This document shows, one piece after another, positions 32,248 through 43,989 of a DNA stretch of 64,000 bases. The notes beneath the pieces are model-generated. The model saw nothing but the letters and a program-made list of their open reading frames with translations. It made no database searches and was not told where the DNA came from. The position numbers and the translations under genes were made by a program. The stretch's first letter is position 1, and each line of letters begins with the position of its first letter. Source of the DNA: Blasia pusilla (lineage: Eukaryota > Marchantiophyta > Marchantiopsida > Blasiales); assembly GCA_050084515.1 (NCBI GenBank), contig CM114274.1, positions 496,001-560,000 on the forward strand, written 5' to 3'.

Positions 32248-34078
32248 ATGACGAGGAGAAAATCTCAAGAAAGCAAGGTTGGGAGCTTCACTCTCAAGGG
32301 TGGGAGGACTCCTGCGTCACCATCCCTAGGGCCTCGTTCGGCCAATAAGATAAGGCAGCAAGAAATCGAGGAGCGGGAAAGGGAAGCGGAGATGCACAAG
32401 CAGGAGCTACTTGCAAAACGTGTTAAGGAGGCGCTCGAAAAATAGAACACAAAGGCTGAGGCGTCCCAGGCCTTGAAGAAAAGGATCGCCGATTGTGATA
32501 CCCACAATTTTGTAATCTTGAAGAATATATCTTTTTATTCAACGAAGACTCTTGTATATTATGATTTTGATTATGATTATCTATTATTATGAAGAAGAAT
32601 AAGTGAATCACCAAGCTCCGAAGACAAGGCAGAGAGATGAAGATCAAGGGTTTGCCTTAGAGGAGAGTCAAAAGTTGTAAAGAAGTATAAAGGCTCAACG
32701 CGAAGCTCAACGAAGCCCAGCGAAGCTTAACAAAGTCTAACGAAGCTCAACGAAGCTCTATATACAAAGTACCTCGTTCTTCAACGAAGCACGAAGAACG
32801 AAGCACGAAGAGCGAAGCACGAAGAAGAAAGAAGAACTTCGTTCTCCGGAAAATTAGCGCGTGGCTTCAAAGATGATTGAGATTCGAAACGACACATAGT
32901 TAGAACAATTAGACTAGGAAAGGGCGCGACCCTTTGTGTCAAATTGGTAGTTAGGACAGTTTTGTATCGCGGATTCAGAAGGATCGTAGGAAAAGCTAAG
33001 AGAACCATAGATCTAGGTAGTTACAGATATTGAAAAGACACACCCTTCATCAAGAACGCTTCGGATCATAGAAACGATCCTACTCTCGAGAATATTTAAG
33101 AAACAGGACAGAAGCTATTATCATCATTCGCTCATGAAGTCCTTATGCTGTAGGAATGATCCGAGCAAGAGAGTTGTAACCTCTCAAGCTTGTAGATACT
33201 TTGAAGTCTTCCAATTCTTGATGGAGTAGTAAAGCATTCATTCATTCATTCTGATGTGCCATGCTTATGTCTGAACATTCTTTTTGGGTCTGCCGAGTGA
33301 AGAGTGAATCAGTCGAACCTTTCTCATCAATGGAATAATCAATATAAAGTTGTATGAAATTTGTTTGACAGAGAGTAACCTGCCCCGACGGATTGAGTTT
33401 CGAAAGTAGGAGAAGCCAGCTTTATTCTTGAGATCTCTGTGAGGTTCCGAGATGATGAGAGAACAAATTTCCTGAGCGTACTTGAAATTCCACTCGAGAG
33501 AATTGAAGAAGAAAACATAGGTACTAAGAAGAATCGGAAGCTGATACTGGAATACTGCATTTGAATTACATAACCAATTACACTTTTACAACATAATCAT
33601 CACTTTATACTCTCTTTTCATCCAACATTGATCCTCTTGGGGATCTAACTCTACAATTGAATGTAAATAAGAAACACTTAGACATTACACCGATGAAAAG
33701 CATGAGAAGAAGCGTCTGGACGCGTCGATGAGGAGAGCAGAATTGGCAAAAGCTTGAAGGGAAAAAGCGATTTCCATTGAAGAAAGCCCGGCCCGTCCAA
33801 CTGAAAGTGTTGAGATGGAGGAAATGTCCCCTATGAAGTCCGGGGACATAATCAATATAGCGGAAACGGATGAAGTTTGAGTGATGGACGATGAGGTCAT
33901 GAGGACCGCCAGCGTGGAGATGGTGGACATCGCTGAAGAAGCAGGAGAGCGGTCTTCCTCGTCTCTTAGCCCGGCAGAAGAAATCGACCTCTATCGGATC
34001 GACGAGTTTCTAGTGGACTTGCCCGCAGCTGTCCCATAGCAATTTGTTGGCCAAGACACCGACCCAATCTTCGAGCGG
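32248..34078 (+). pseudogene. Gene B exon 1, interrupted by a solo LTR (E4)
   Basis: Coding parts are 32248-32493 (MTRRKSQESKVGSFTLKGGR, then EIEEREREAEMHKQELLAKR and a TAG after ALEK) and 33690-34078 (KRRLDASMRRAELAKA-like start, EVMRTASVEMVDIAEEAGER, EIDLYRIDEFLVDLPA, then an in-frame TAG after AAVP). The donor is GTAAGAAA. The 1.2-kb LTR between them has its own target duplication. Confidence 0.65.
32494..33689 (+). mobile_element. Solo LTR inserted in gene B exon 1 (E4)
   Basis: 1196 bp, TGTGATACCCAC...GACATTACA, flanked by the 5-bp duplication CCGAT at 32489-32493 and 33690-33694. No internal region, so it is a solo LTR. It contains an irregular minisatellite of ACGAAGCTCA and GAAGCACGAAGA units (about 32697-32850). 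Homologous to 34640-35888. Confidence 0.85.
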
Positions 34079-34176
34079 GTAAGAAACGATCTTGGATCTT
34101 TGAGTTATGTGAAGGGCCATGTTGTAATTCATTGGCAGTTCAGTGTAGTTTATTGACCTTGTCCCCGTTGTGACAG

Positions 34177-34639
34177 GTGGTAAAGCAAATGGCACTGATG
34201 GAGAGCCAGAACGCCCCAAGAATTCCACTTTTCCGATTGCGGACAATGAAGTGCGTCCACGAAATTCAGTCTGACGAGGATATTGCGAAGTTGAAACAAT
34301 CAGCAGCGACAGCATCCTACGTCGACAGCTTCCCTCCGTTCTATGTTCAGCCTTACGATAAACATGGAACCCAAGCGCTGGTTATGGAGGAGGACTTGGA
34401 AGCGCTCGACACATTCTGGAGGATGAGAGATCAGGAATTTAGAAGGGCGATTGAGGGGACGGAATTCAGTTGGATGCGGAACCTGTATTTCTTCATCTCG
34501 CATGGAAACCACAGGTTCATGGCGTGGACCCAGTCTGCAGAGGAGCGCCCAAACTCATTGGAGGCGCAGTTTTGCATGAAGGCCGTCGTGCTACATCCAT
34601 ACCCTCATCACATGGTGACAGTGGAGATGCCAATGCATG
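34177..34639 (+). CDS. Gene B exon 2, intact reading frame (E4)
   Basis: Clean GTGACAG acceptor and an uninterrupted frame (34177-34644): VVKQMALMESQNAPRIPLFR, KCVHEIQSDEDIAKLKQSAA, FPPFYVQPYDKHGTQALVME, EALDTFWRMRDQEFRRAIEG, EFSWMRNLYFFISHGNHRFM, EERPNSLEAQFCMKAVVLHP, ending VEMPMH. The natural donor a few codons further on was destroyed by the LTR at 34640. This is the best reference for exon 2. I recognise no domain; it is rich in aromatic residues and looks globular. Confidence 0.6.
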
Positions 34640-35888
34640 TGTGATATCCACAATTTTGTACTTCGGAAGAAATTTATCTTTTTATTGAACAAAGACTCTT
34701 GTACATTATAGTTTTGATTATTGTATACTATTATGGAGAAGAAAGAGTAAGATTCAAGTGAATCACGAAGCTCCTAAGACGAGGCAGAGAGATGGAAGAT
34801 AAAGGATTTGCCTTAGAGGAGAAGCAAATGCAGTAACGAAGTATAAAGGACCAACGCGAAGCTTAACGAAGCTTAGCGAAGCTCAAAGAAACTCTGTACA
34901 CGAAGTACTTCGCTCTATAACAAAGCATAACGAAGCCTACAGAATAAGAGAAGTTAGTCCTTTGCTCTTCTGCGAAGCACGAAGAGCGAAGCACGAAGAG
35001 CAAAGCAAGAAGAGAAAGAAGAATGAAGAACTTTGTCCTCAAGAAATTCAGCGCAGCGAAGCTCAGTATGATTGTGATTCGAACCGGCACATAGTTAAAA
35101 CAATTAGCCTAGGAAGAGGCGCAACCATTTGTATCACATAGACAGTTAGGACAATTTTGTTCTCCGGATTCCTAAGGATCATCGGAAAAGGAAAGCACAC
35201 CATAGATCTAGGTAGTTACAAATATTGAAGAGACACCAACTTCATCAAGAACGCTTCGGATCTTGGAAACGCTCCTACTCCCGAGAATATTTAAGAAACA
35301 GGTTTGAAGCTACAATTATCATTCGCTCATGAAGTCCTTATGCTGTAGGAATGGTCCGAGCAAGAGAGTAGTATCCTCTCGAGCTTGTATACACTTTGAA
35401 GTCTTCCCATTCTTGATGGAATAATAAACCACTCATTCATTCATTCTGATGTGCGATGCTTACGTTTGGATAGTCTTTTTGGGTCTACAGCGTGAAGAGT
35501 GAAATCAGACAAACCTTTCTCATCAATGGAATAATCAACATGGAGTTGTATGAAATCTGTTTGACAGAGAGTAGCCTGCCAAGACGGATTGAGTTCCGAA
35601 AGTAGGAGAAGCCAACCTTATTGTTGAGATCTCAGTGAGGTTCCTAGATGTCGAGAGAACAATTTGCCTGAGCGTGCTTTAAATTCCACTAGAGAGAATT
35701 GAAGAAGAAAACATGGGTACTAAGAAGGATCGGAAGATATAACTGGAATACTACATTTGAATTACATAATCAACCACACTACTTTTACAACATAATAATC
35801 ACTTTATCCTCTCTTTTCATCCAACAATGATCCTCTTGGGGATTGAACTCTACAAATGACTGTAAATTAGAAACACTTGTATATTACA
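34640..35888 (+). repeat. LTR of a second, truncated retroelement (E4)
   Basis: 1249 bp, TGTGATATCCAC...TATATTACA, same orientation and family as 32494-33689, including the GAAGCACGAAGAGC minisatellite (34850-35020). It is followed by a primer site, so it is a 5' LTR with part of the internal region. Confidence 0.8.
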
Positions 35889-35905
35889 TATAGTGGAACA
35901 CTTTT

Positions 35906-35923
35906 TGGCGCCGCTGCCGGGGA
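35906..35923 (+). promoter_or_regulatory. Primer binding site, tRNA-Asp type
   Basis: TGGCGCCGCTGCCGGGGATC lies 17 nt after the LTR. It matches the complement of a plant tRNA-Asp 3' end with one difference (CCGCTG for CCGTTG). The distance is longer than usual. Confidence 0.7.
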
Positions 35924-36697
35924 TCATATCCTTGGTTGAGAAGGGAGAGAGAGACCCATGGGGAATGAGGGAGCGGGGAAAGAAGCTTCACCCCTAGAAG
36001 GCCCAACAATCTAGTTCTTACTGAAGACCATCTGCAAGCTCTAGCGATCCCCGTAAGACAATGGATGCTTGAAGACAACAATAGATTTGCTGCATTGGTG
36101 GTAGAGAAAATAGACCAACTAATTAGAACTTGTCAAAGAACCAGTTGCCAAATGGTGCTTCGCCCATGAATGATAGTTGTACTTGGTGAAAACCCGGTAC
36201 TTCTGTTTATGGGAGGAAAACCTGGCACGAAGGTTAGGAGCACCAGGCACACTCCTGTAGGTGTAGAAAGAAGAAGTAGTTAACCTCCCTCCATGGACCC
36301 TTACCTTGTTGCCACCGTGGGGGTGAACGCAAGTTGCCAAATCCCACAAGAGACTTATGGAAGGCTCTCGGCCCTCTTCGCGAGAGCAGCGAGCCAATCG
36401 GCGCAGTAAGCAGCAGGAAGAGCAACCGGCTTGGAGACCGCCTGGGTCGTCTCCCGGTCTTTGTCCACGTCCAAAGCCGAAGAGCAAGAAGAAAGACAGG
36501 GACAAAGTCTCCACTACCTCCCCTGCCAGTTCGCAGTCGGACGAAGAGTCGTCCTGGGACCCCTTTGGGGAGTCAGGGAGCGAGGAGCCGATCAGATCAC
36601 CTCGGGCAGAACCGTTACCTCCTCCCTCTCGAGCATCAAGCCCGAGAGCCAGCAGACTGAGCGGTTCCCATTGCCAACACTGAGTTTGGATGTGCAG
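35924..36697 (+). mobile_element. Truncated internal region of the tRNA-Asp-primed retroelement
   Basis: Starts right after the primer site and ends near 36670, where gene B intron 2 sequence (GAGTTTGGATGTGCAG) resumes. It includes a 108-codon frame (36357-36683) rich in Arg, Ser and Pro (SSREQRANRRSKQQEEQP, then KPKSKKKDRDK and SQSDEESSWDPFGESG), possibly a gag remnant. No pol, no second LTR and no target duplication on this side. Confidence 0.55.
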
Positions 36698-38729
36698 GAT
36701 TGTATCGGAGGGGAATGTCATCCACCAGTGGATCCAGGATTGCAATCGGGTGAAGAAAGTGCTAACGACGCACCGGGCAGAGTACAAGGGGTTCTTGGGC
36801 GACGCCCTTGTAAATGAGATGCTGGAAAAGGGTGCTCAAATAAAAAAAAGACTTGGGCAAATATATTTATTTCCCAAGATGGAGCCGTGACAATCCTTTG
36901 CTGGTCAAAGATACAGGACGCCAAGAAGAGCGCTACATTGGAGTTGGAGCGGAGGGAGAAAGTGTCCGTGTCTGAGCATGCTAAATTCATCCAAGCTGCA
37001 GTACCTGCAGCTACAAAGTACACGGCAAGCAAGATGCAGCGCTACATTGCCATTCTCAAACCCGAACTTGGCCCCGATTTCTACAAGGAGCTGAAGGGGA
37101 TAATCAAGCGCCAGCGGAAGAGGGATGAAGATCCACATGGTTGGATTGGGGAGAAAGTGTCTCTCAATCGTGTGCATCGATTTGCCTTGTCCGGAATTTC
37201 GGAATTTAGGAGAATCCGACTGATGAAAATAAGTCTCGAGGGCACAGAGGCCCAAAAGAGGGTGGCACACCATCCTCCGGGTATCTCTGATCCAGTGATC
37301 TCCCACTGGCTCTATGAATGGTCATTCTGGGATGCGTTGCGGCTTCTCGAGAAGTCCATGCTCGTGGGTCTCCAAGCGGAGCTGAAAAGAATAGACCCTG
37401 TTCCGGAGGAAGCAAACCTGGAGAGTGATGAAGATTTTGAACTTTGGCTGGATGACATGCGGGACAAGCCCATTAAAAACCCAGGTTGTAGGACAATGTT
37501 CAAGGATCGCATCCTCCCTCAGGCAGACCTTGATGAAGAAATAGAGGCAAAGAAAAGGGATTTCGCAAAGAAGAAGCAAGATCTTCAGGAGCAGGCGGCC
37601 GATGCATCTCGACTTAGAGCTGCCCAACGGATGGTGTTGAGGTACCTCGTCCATTGTAAGAATGTAGGTTTATGGCGAAAAATACCAATAGCCTGCAAAT
37701 TGTGGGCTTCTCTGCCTAATGGAGAGACATTTTCCATGTACAACATGGAGATGGCTCAAAGCATGTCCGATTGGGAGGTGGATAATTGCCCGATCTCACT
37801 GGACTTCAACGACCCTGAGGACATAACCGAGAAAAATCTATGATGCAGTGACCGTAGGTAGGGACGACATCCCCAATTTCATGCACGCTAAAGACTTTTT
37901 CGAAGGAGATGCGGAGGAGCAAGCCCTCAAGACAACGGAGTTGGTGTCCAAGGTCGTCACCGCCAAGGACAAATCTACAGCGGGTCTCAAAGCCAAGGTG
38001 AGGGGATCGAAGAATTCTGAGGCCGAGTCTTCCCAAAGAGAGGTTGAGAATTCAAGGCGAGAGCTGGAATTGTCCGGGTGAGCGGGGAGAGAGGGTTGGA
38101 CCAGGTCCTCCGCAAAAAAAACTCCACTAGAGTCTATGGTAATAGAGACCCCAACAAGCCGACTGCAGACTCGGGAGAAGCAGAAGCGCAAGGTGCCAGG
38201 GTTGTCCCAAGGAGCATACCAGGATGTGGAATACACTCCATCATCCTTGAGAAGACATAGAGAAACAACTACCCGGACAAGCGTCATCATTCAGTGCAGT
38301 AATCTTCTAGATGAGCTGAAAGGTTTCAGTTCCCAAGCGTCAACACCTTCCATCGAGAAATTGACAGCGTTGGGACGGAAGCTTCAACGAAACGGGCACG
38401 CTCCTTGGACGTTCCATGGAGAGGTGGAAGGGGTGGCGGTGGATCTCCTCATCGCCGATTTGCCCTCAGGGTTGCGCTTGTGGGACGAGAATCCGTCCGA
38501 CAGTGTCCTTGACTGGAATGTCCCTCTTTCTTATGACAAGATCGCGCTCCTGTTTTCCTTTGCACACGCTTATCTCAGTGACAAGGGCTGTTTCTTAGTT
38601 TTGACAGGAGGGACCAAGGATGAGCTCTTCAACCTGCAGTGCGTCAAGAGATTGCTGAAGTGGAGGACGGCGCAATCGTGGATCATCAAGAACAAGTACC
38701 CACTCCGATCCGCGACGAGTCAAATCCAG
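36698..38729 (+). pseudogene. Gene B exon 3 (E4)
   Basis: GTGCAG acceptor, GTAGGG donor. Two long frames survive. 36887-37843 (318 codons) is the unknown domain, with KIQDAKKSATLELERREKVS, RVHRFALSGISEFRRIRLMK, ISHWLYEWSFWDAL and FKDRILPQADLDEEIEAKKR. 38136-38960 is the methyltransferase N-half: FSSQASTPSIEKLTALGRKL, GHAPWTFHGEVEGVAVDLLI, ADLPSGLRLWDENPSD, LSYDKIALLFSFAHAYLSDK, GCFLVLTGG. The linker frame 37848-38081 (DDIPNFMHAKDFFEGDAEEQ) shows how the two domains are joined. Motif IV is DLPS, as in every other copy. Confidence 0.72.
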
Positions 38730-39241
38730 GTAGGGGCTCTAAATCCGTATCCAAATTGTCTTTCTCCGACGGGTTGCATCTTTGCATGCAACCCGTCAGA
38801 TTGTTTGAGGTGGAGACTTTGGTGGTGCAATGCGTATGAAAGCGACGGGTTGCAAATTGAACGCAAGTCTCCATTGGGTGAATGCAACCCGTCGGAACCC
38901 GACGGATTGCAAGTGCTTATCCTTTTTCCTTGTGTTTATGGAATGATGCAACCCATCTGAAAGCAACGGGTTGCTCTTAGCCAACCATGGGCTGCTCTGA
39001 GCCAGCAACCTGTCGCCTTCCGACGGGTTGCTCATGGCAAACACTTGTAAGAAAACCCGTCTGACTCCGACAGGTTTCTCCAATGTTAGGACTATAACTA
39101 AGTTATCTTGGACTAAGCAAAGTTCTTTGGGAACGAGTTGCACATTGTGTCACCATTCTGATAGTATACCTTTCTTGTTGTTGCATTCTGAAATTAGCTC
39201 TTTCTTGTTGCTGACATTTTTTCCAACCTGCTTCTTTACAG
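38730..39241 (+). repeat. Gene B intron 3 with palindromes (E4)
   Basis: About six palindromes at 38760-39080, ending with a pyrimidine-rich TTTACAG acceptor. No gene. Confidence 0.6.
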
Positions 39242-39761
39242 ATGGACCACTCCTTTGTCTACTGTTTTGTAAGGCCCGAGCATAACTTCCAAGTGTTTCA
39301 GATCCTTGATCCAATGGATCCATGCTCGGATGGGTACATCTTAGATAGTTTATATAATCCCCCCCCCCCCCCTGAGAATTTACATGGAAAATGGTACCCC
39401 CTTACTCCGAGGAAGGGAAAAGTTGTCGGCGCTGATGCAAATGCTCATCGAGCTCTGCTCAAGGCCGGGTGACTTGGTGTTCAACTTAGTGGGCCTTTCA
39501 GGAAGGAAGTTCAAAGGCGCCTGGTAGAGTGGCTGGAACATTCTCTGCCTTGAGGGAAGGCAGCAACTGTTTGACCTTTGCAAAGAGGCAAAGGCAGATT
39601 ATGACAGGCTAGTTGGGGCGTACAACTCTCCTCCAAAGCCGAGAGCTCCGGTTCCAGACACACCATTGGTAGTGACACCATCGTCACTTCCCACGATTTC
39701 AAAAATCGGGAGGGCAAGGCCGACACTAATTCTGGAAGAGCTCTCAAGCGATGACGAGTGA
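39242..39761 (+). pseudogene. Gene B exon 4 (E4)
   Basis: Starts MDHSFVYCFVRPEHNFQVFQ. The frame breaks at a run of twelve C residues (about 39361-39372) that is five or six in other copies. The remaining frames carry LIELCSRPGDLVFNLVGLSG, an in-frame TAG in place of Gln in GAWQSGRN, EGRQQLFDLCKEAKADYDRL and the stop after SSDDE. Confidence 0.65.
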
Positions 39762-40213
39762 GTTCAAAGAACTCAAGGACCCAGCTTGACTGCAGCCTTT
39801 TGGAGTAGGGATTTATTTGATGACGAGGCAAAATATTTCATAGAATACATCAAATGTACAATTCCGAGCTTCCTTCAGATGTAATAAAGGACAAGATTTT
39901 TTCGAACGATGATGGTGTTTGTAAAAGTTTGCAAAATATCTTTTTTGGTCTTGTTGATTGTGATTGTCTATGTACTCCGACAATTCATATTGCAACCCGT
40001 CGGATTGTCACGGGTTGCAACTTTTCACTTTTTGATCACTGCACCTTTTTAACCACTTCCAAGCAACCTGTCCGATTCCGACAAGTTGGTTGCGTGAGTG
40101 ATCGGACTCTTTCCCTGTAAGTCCAACTTTACATGCATTCTAGCGGGCTTCTTCACTTTGGCACCTTCCCCTAGTTTTGTCAAACAAGTCTTAGGATTCC
40201 TCTCTTCTCTAAG
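39762..40213 (+). repeat. Gene B intron 4 (E4)
   Basis: Non-coding, palindromes near 39992-40018 (CAACCCGTCGGATTGTCACGG...) and 40062-40088. Confidence 0.5.
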
Positions 40214-40535
40214 ACGTGTTGGATTCCTACTACCTGGCTGAGGACTTGATGGTGTCTCCAAGGATGGAGCACATATTGATATTGGATGGGTGTCACCTTG
40301 CAGAGCGTACAAGATTTACTGTCGAGGAAGGCGGTGGGACTCAAATCAGATTACATAGGACCGTTATGGTGTACCTAGGGGGGTGCCAAGGCTCTCGAAT
40401 TCGCCAACATTTTCGATCCCTGTCTACAATTGGCCAGAGGAGCCACTTGTATCCCAGGACATTCCTTTTGTATAAGAACCTAGGAGAGTTAGGAGTAAAT
40501 TTGTAGATGATGAGGCTGAAGAAATCATAGACTAG
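40214..40535 (+). pseudogene. Candidate last exon of gene B, chromo-like block (E4)
   Basis: LDSYYLAEDLMVSPRM upstream is out of frame with the conserved GAHIDIGWVSPCRAYKIYC frame because of a local insertion. TWDRYGV reads here as HRTVMVYLGG in the other frame. The EEIID-stop end at 40533-40535 is kept, and a TAA interrupts QDIPFV.EPRRVRSKF. Confidence 0.4.
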
Positions 40536-41814
40536 ATCAAATGTACATTTCCGAGCTTCCTTCGCATGTAATAAAGGACAACTTTTTTTTAAATGATAAT
40601 GGTGTTTGTAAAAGTTTGCTGAATATATTTTTTGGACTTGTCGATTGTGTTCGTCTAGCTACTCATAATGTTTATTTTGCAACCCGTGTGATTCTGACGG
40701 GTTGCAACTTTTCACTTTTTGACCACTGAAACTTTTAAACCATTTCCAGGCAAGCTGTCAGATTCCGATAGGTTGGCTGCTTGAGTGATTGGACTCTTTC
40801 CCTATGAGACAAACTTCTGCGGCATTGTGGCGGGCTTCTTCTCTTTTGGCTCGTTCCCCTAGTATCGTCAAAGTAATCGTAGGCTTCTTTTCTTCTCTAA
40901 GACGTGTTGGATTCCTACTACTTGTCGGATTTCCATTTCGGATTCCCAACCAGTTGGATCTTTGTGGGTGCAGGGTGGAATGGAATCACTTCTCAAAATC
41001 TTTCCTTTGTTATGGTGAGTTTGCTTGCAAGGGGTGCAAGCCATCTGATTCCGACGGGTTGCAAGAGTTGCAACCTGTAATCCGACGGATTGGGAGGGGT
41101 GCAACTTCTCGGTTTCTCAGATTTAGGATCTGAATGAAGGGACATCAGTTCCTCTTTACTCCAGACAGCTAACAATCTTTTGGTTCAATTATCGTTTGTG
41201 TGTTCACATTTCACAAAGTTGGTCTTGAGCAAACACCATTCATTATGGGGCAATTTAGGGAAGGCCATGATGCAAGCAAAATCCTGCAAAAAGAGAGATT
41301 GGCATCCGGGTGAGGTCTCATGGCAGATTAACACTTCAGAGACAGTTGGGAATGGGGGAAGCTCAAAAATTCTCATTTTGGTACTGTGTTGCCAATGGTT
41401 TTCCATAATGTATGATGAGTATTCATGCCTTCTGCAAGAAGAGTCAACAATCATTTATAGGCATTTCCTTGTGCCTTTCTTTTGCAAGAAGAGATGTCAA
41501 TCCATAATGTCAACCAAATATTCCGAGAAGTTAAACCTTGAAAAGCACCGCAGTCTGTTGAGACCATCGTTAGAGTCTTTATTTGAACCTTTCATTGAGA
41601 TGAGATTGCTACTTCTAGTCAAATTATTTGCCAATGGTCCTCCAACAAAAATAGCCCTAGGCACAGCTTACTGTAGACTGAGACAGGCAATGTGAAGAAA
41701 TTTAGGCTCACATGGAGAGTGATGGAAAAATGTTTGTAGTGGTCTTATGATGTCTACTTGTTTTTCGCCCCCTGGAAAAAGGAGGTTTCGTTAGGCCCGA
41801 ATGTGGACCACTAC
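40536..41814 (+). other. 3' region of gene B with a ~325-bp insertion (E4)
   Basis: Collinear with other 3' regions except 41312-41637, an insertion between CATCCGGGTG and GTCCTCCAAC that other copies lack. The inserted piece has no terminal repeats or coding potential that I can see. Palindromes at about 40680-40705 and 41040-41090. Confidence 0.45.
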
Positions 41815-41970
41815 CTACTCTCTTCTAAAGATTTCATGAATTTGAAAGCAAACAATAATTTCAAATATGTCAAAAAGTTTTGAAGAGAGGAGGCGGATTT
41901 GGCCCTTTTTTTTAAAAAGAGACTCTCCTCTCTTCCTCTCTTCCTCTCTCTTGCCAGAATACCAGCCCCC
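41815..41970. repeat. Terminal repeat of element E4 (inverted)
   Basis: Reverse complement of the block at 1205, ending GCCAGAATACCAGCCCCC, abutting gene A sequence of E5 at 41971. Confidence 0.7.
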
Positions 41971-43009
41971 AATCTTGGGTTGAATCCGAAATGCAAAGGT
42001 CTTTGTAATGCGAACATGCTCCGAACTTCCTCCGTCTACGAGTCTGAAACCGACATTTGTAAGATTGTCCACTTCGTCGTGAGTGCTAATCGTGGGGGTA
42101 TTCCCTGGAGCTCCAATGGCAGCCGGATAAGACTTTCAGAAAGCGCATGATTCATTTGGGCAGAAGAAGTACTTCAATTGATCCCCGGTCCTGGTGAAAC
42201 GATCAAAGGTTTTCAATCCCTAGAAGCCAAGCTATGGTTGTCCTGTCCTTGTACAGTTCTTATTTAGGAAATTTCCGCATGCTCTCCTAATGCCATCAGA
42301 TCTTGCCCTGCAAATGGGTCCATGTCCACGGTTGCTTCAAGATATATGTCACCTTTTGAGGTTGAAATCCACCTCAATGACCCGAATCCCATACGGGTGA
42401 ATTACCCCAGAGACCAGATGTTGCGAACTTCCAACAACAGAGGGCTTTTAAAATAAAACATTCTTTGATTTTGGAGAAGTTACTTCTACTCGGATTTGGG
42501 AGCAATATGGGTATTCGAATACTTGGGCGGTGTAATTTCTTCATCCAAATCAATGGATGGAACTGGGTTCGTTCCTCGATGCTGCCTCTTCACTTGCCTG
42601 AAGTCAAAATACTTATCCAGTCTCCATGAGTCTCGCTCAGACTGCTCTACCCCCATTTGTATGGGACGTCTTGAAACACGCCCATGAATATCCCCACCAA
42701 TATGGACATCTTGCTCGAGGGGAGTTCCTGCTACGCACCAATTGAAGGCTTCCACATAGAGTTTCTCATCACCGGATCTCATACTCACCCTAACATAGAG
42801 CTCATAAATTGAAGGTCCCTTTCCTTTAGTTATGACTTTTGTGAGGAAGATATGGGATGTTGCAGACTGTAGCATTGCCCTTGCCTGGTCTTGTTGGCAT
42901 GCCTCTACAAGTGAAATTCTTTGCCATGCTTGTGACGACCTCCAAGAGGAATGAACACTCTCTGCTCCACTTGTGTTGGGCAGAGGGAATTTTCATGAAT
43001 GTTCAATCC
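41971..43009 (-). pseudogene. Gene A exon 2, truncated (E5)
   Basis: The acceptor is degraded (GCAC instead of GTAG/GCAG). The frame 42875-42486 reads MLQSATSHIFLTKVITKGKG, IYELYVRVSMRSGDEKLYVE, LEQDVHIGGDIHGRVSRRPI and SERDSWRLDKYFDFRQVKRQ. The exon extends further than in E4, to EHVRITKTFAFRIQPKI near 41980, before the E4 terminal repeat removes the SWIM finger. Confidence 0.65.
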
Positions 43010-43989
43010 GTGCAACGATGGCAATGTGAGAAGGGAACGAAAATAGCTCTATAAGCGAAGAAAAAAGCAACCTGTCAAAACCCAACGGGTTGCAAGTCAG
43101 AGGTATCCCTTGACTGATTGTGCAACCCATCGGTTTCCGACGTGTTGCAACACCCAAGAACCAGCTTGTGCAACCCATCAGATTCAGACGGGTTGCAACT
43201 AACTTTGGCCACTCCGGGCTAGAAGTTCCAAGTGCAAGTCATCGGAATCCGACGGGTTGCACATGGATTTTCCAGCCTCCGACTTGAAACGGGTTGCAAG
43301 TCAGAGGTATCTCAAGAATGTCCCAAGAACCTCTTCACCTATTGCAACCCGTCGGAATCGGACGAGTTGTGAGAAGCAGGACGGTCCGGTCTCAAAAATC
43401 CTTGTGCAACCTATCGGATTGCATTGGCTTGCAAGAAGTATCCACACACGAAGCTTTGCAAGCTGTCGGAATTCGACGGGTTCCAATTAACTTGCACTGA
43501 TGCAACGTGTCTGGATGCGAGGAGTTGAAGATAGCCGTAGTCTGTCTGAATGCGAGGAGTCGGAGAGAAATTAAACTAGTCAAAATCCAATAGGTTGTAG
43601 ACACACGCAACTTGTCGGAATCCAACGGATTGCAGACCAAGTTAACTCGCAGCCTTGCGGCTTGCAACCCATCGGGGTCAAACTATTTGCAGGCCTCGTA
43701 TACATGCAACTTGCAACCCGACAGGTTGCACAAACATTCCTCATGCATCCTGTTGGGCTCCGACGGGTCTAACACATGCAACCAGTCGAGTTTCAAGGGC
43801 TTGCACAAACATTCTTGATGCAACCTGTTGGTTTCCGATGGGTTGCACACTCAGGCGACCAGTCAGAACCGACAGGTTGCTTGGTTTCTGCGGTTTGAAA
43901 TCCCTGTAGTTCCCATACTTCTCAACTTGAGCTGCAACTTTTCAAAAAAATCTCAGCATGAGCTCAAAAGGAAAAAATACTGAACTCAC
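43010..43989 (-). repeat. Gene A intron with palindromes (E5)
   Basis: A 980-bp intron, about twice as long as in E4 and E6, with roughly a dozen palindromes between 43060 and 43880, many degenerate. Donor GTGAGTTCAG. Confidence 0.65.

Noticed and set aside
32494-35888. The two TGTGATA LTRs as the pair of one full-length retrotransposon
   Set aside because: The sequence between them is gene B exon 1 remainder, intron 1 and exon 2; the first LTR has its own target duplication and only the second is followed by a primer site.
35884-36787. Minus-strand 222-codon frame 36787-36119 as a gene
   Set aside because: It is antisense to the retroelement remnant and the start of gene B exon 3 and has no counterpart in other copies.
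40216-40506. Alternative frame (ILILDGCHLAER...GELGVNL) as the true last exon
   Set aside because: It is open in several copies but less conserved against E7 than the GAHIDTGW frame, and it does not share the EEIID end.
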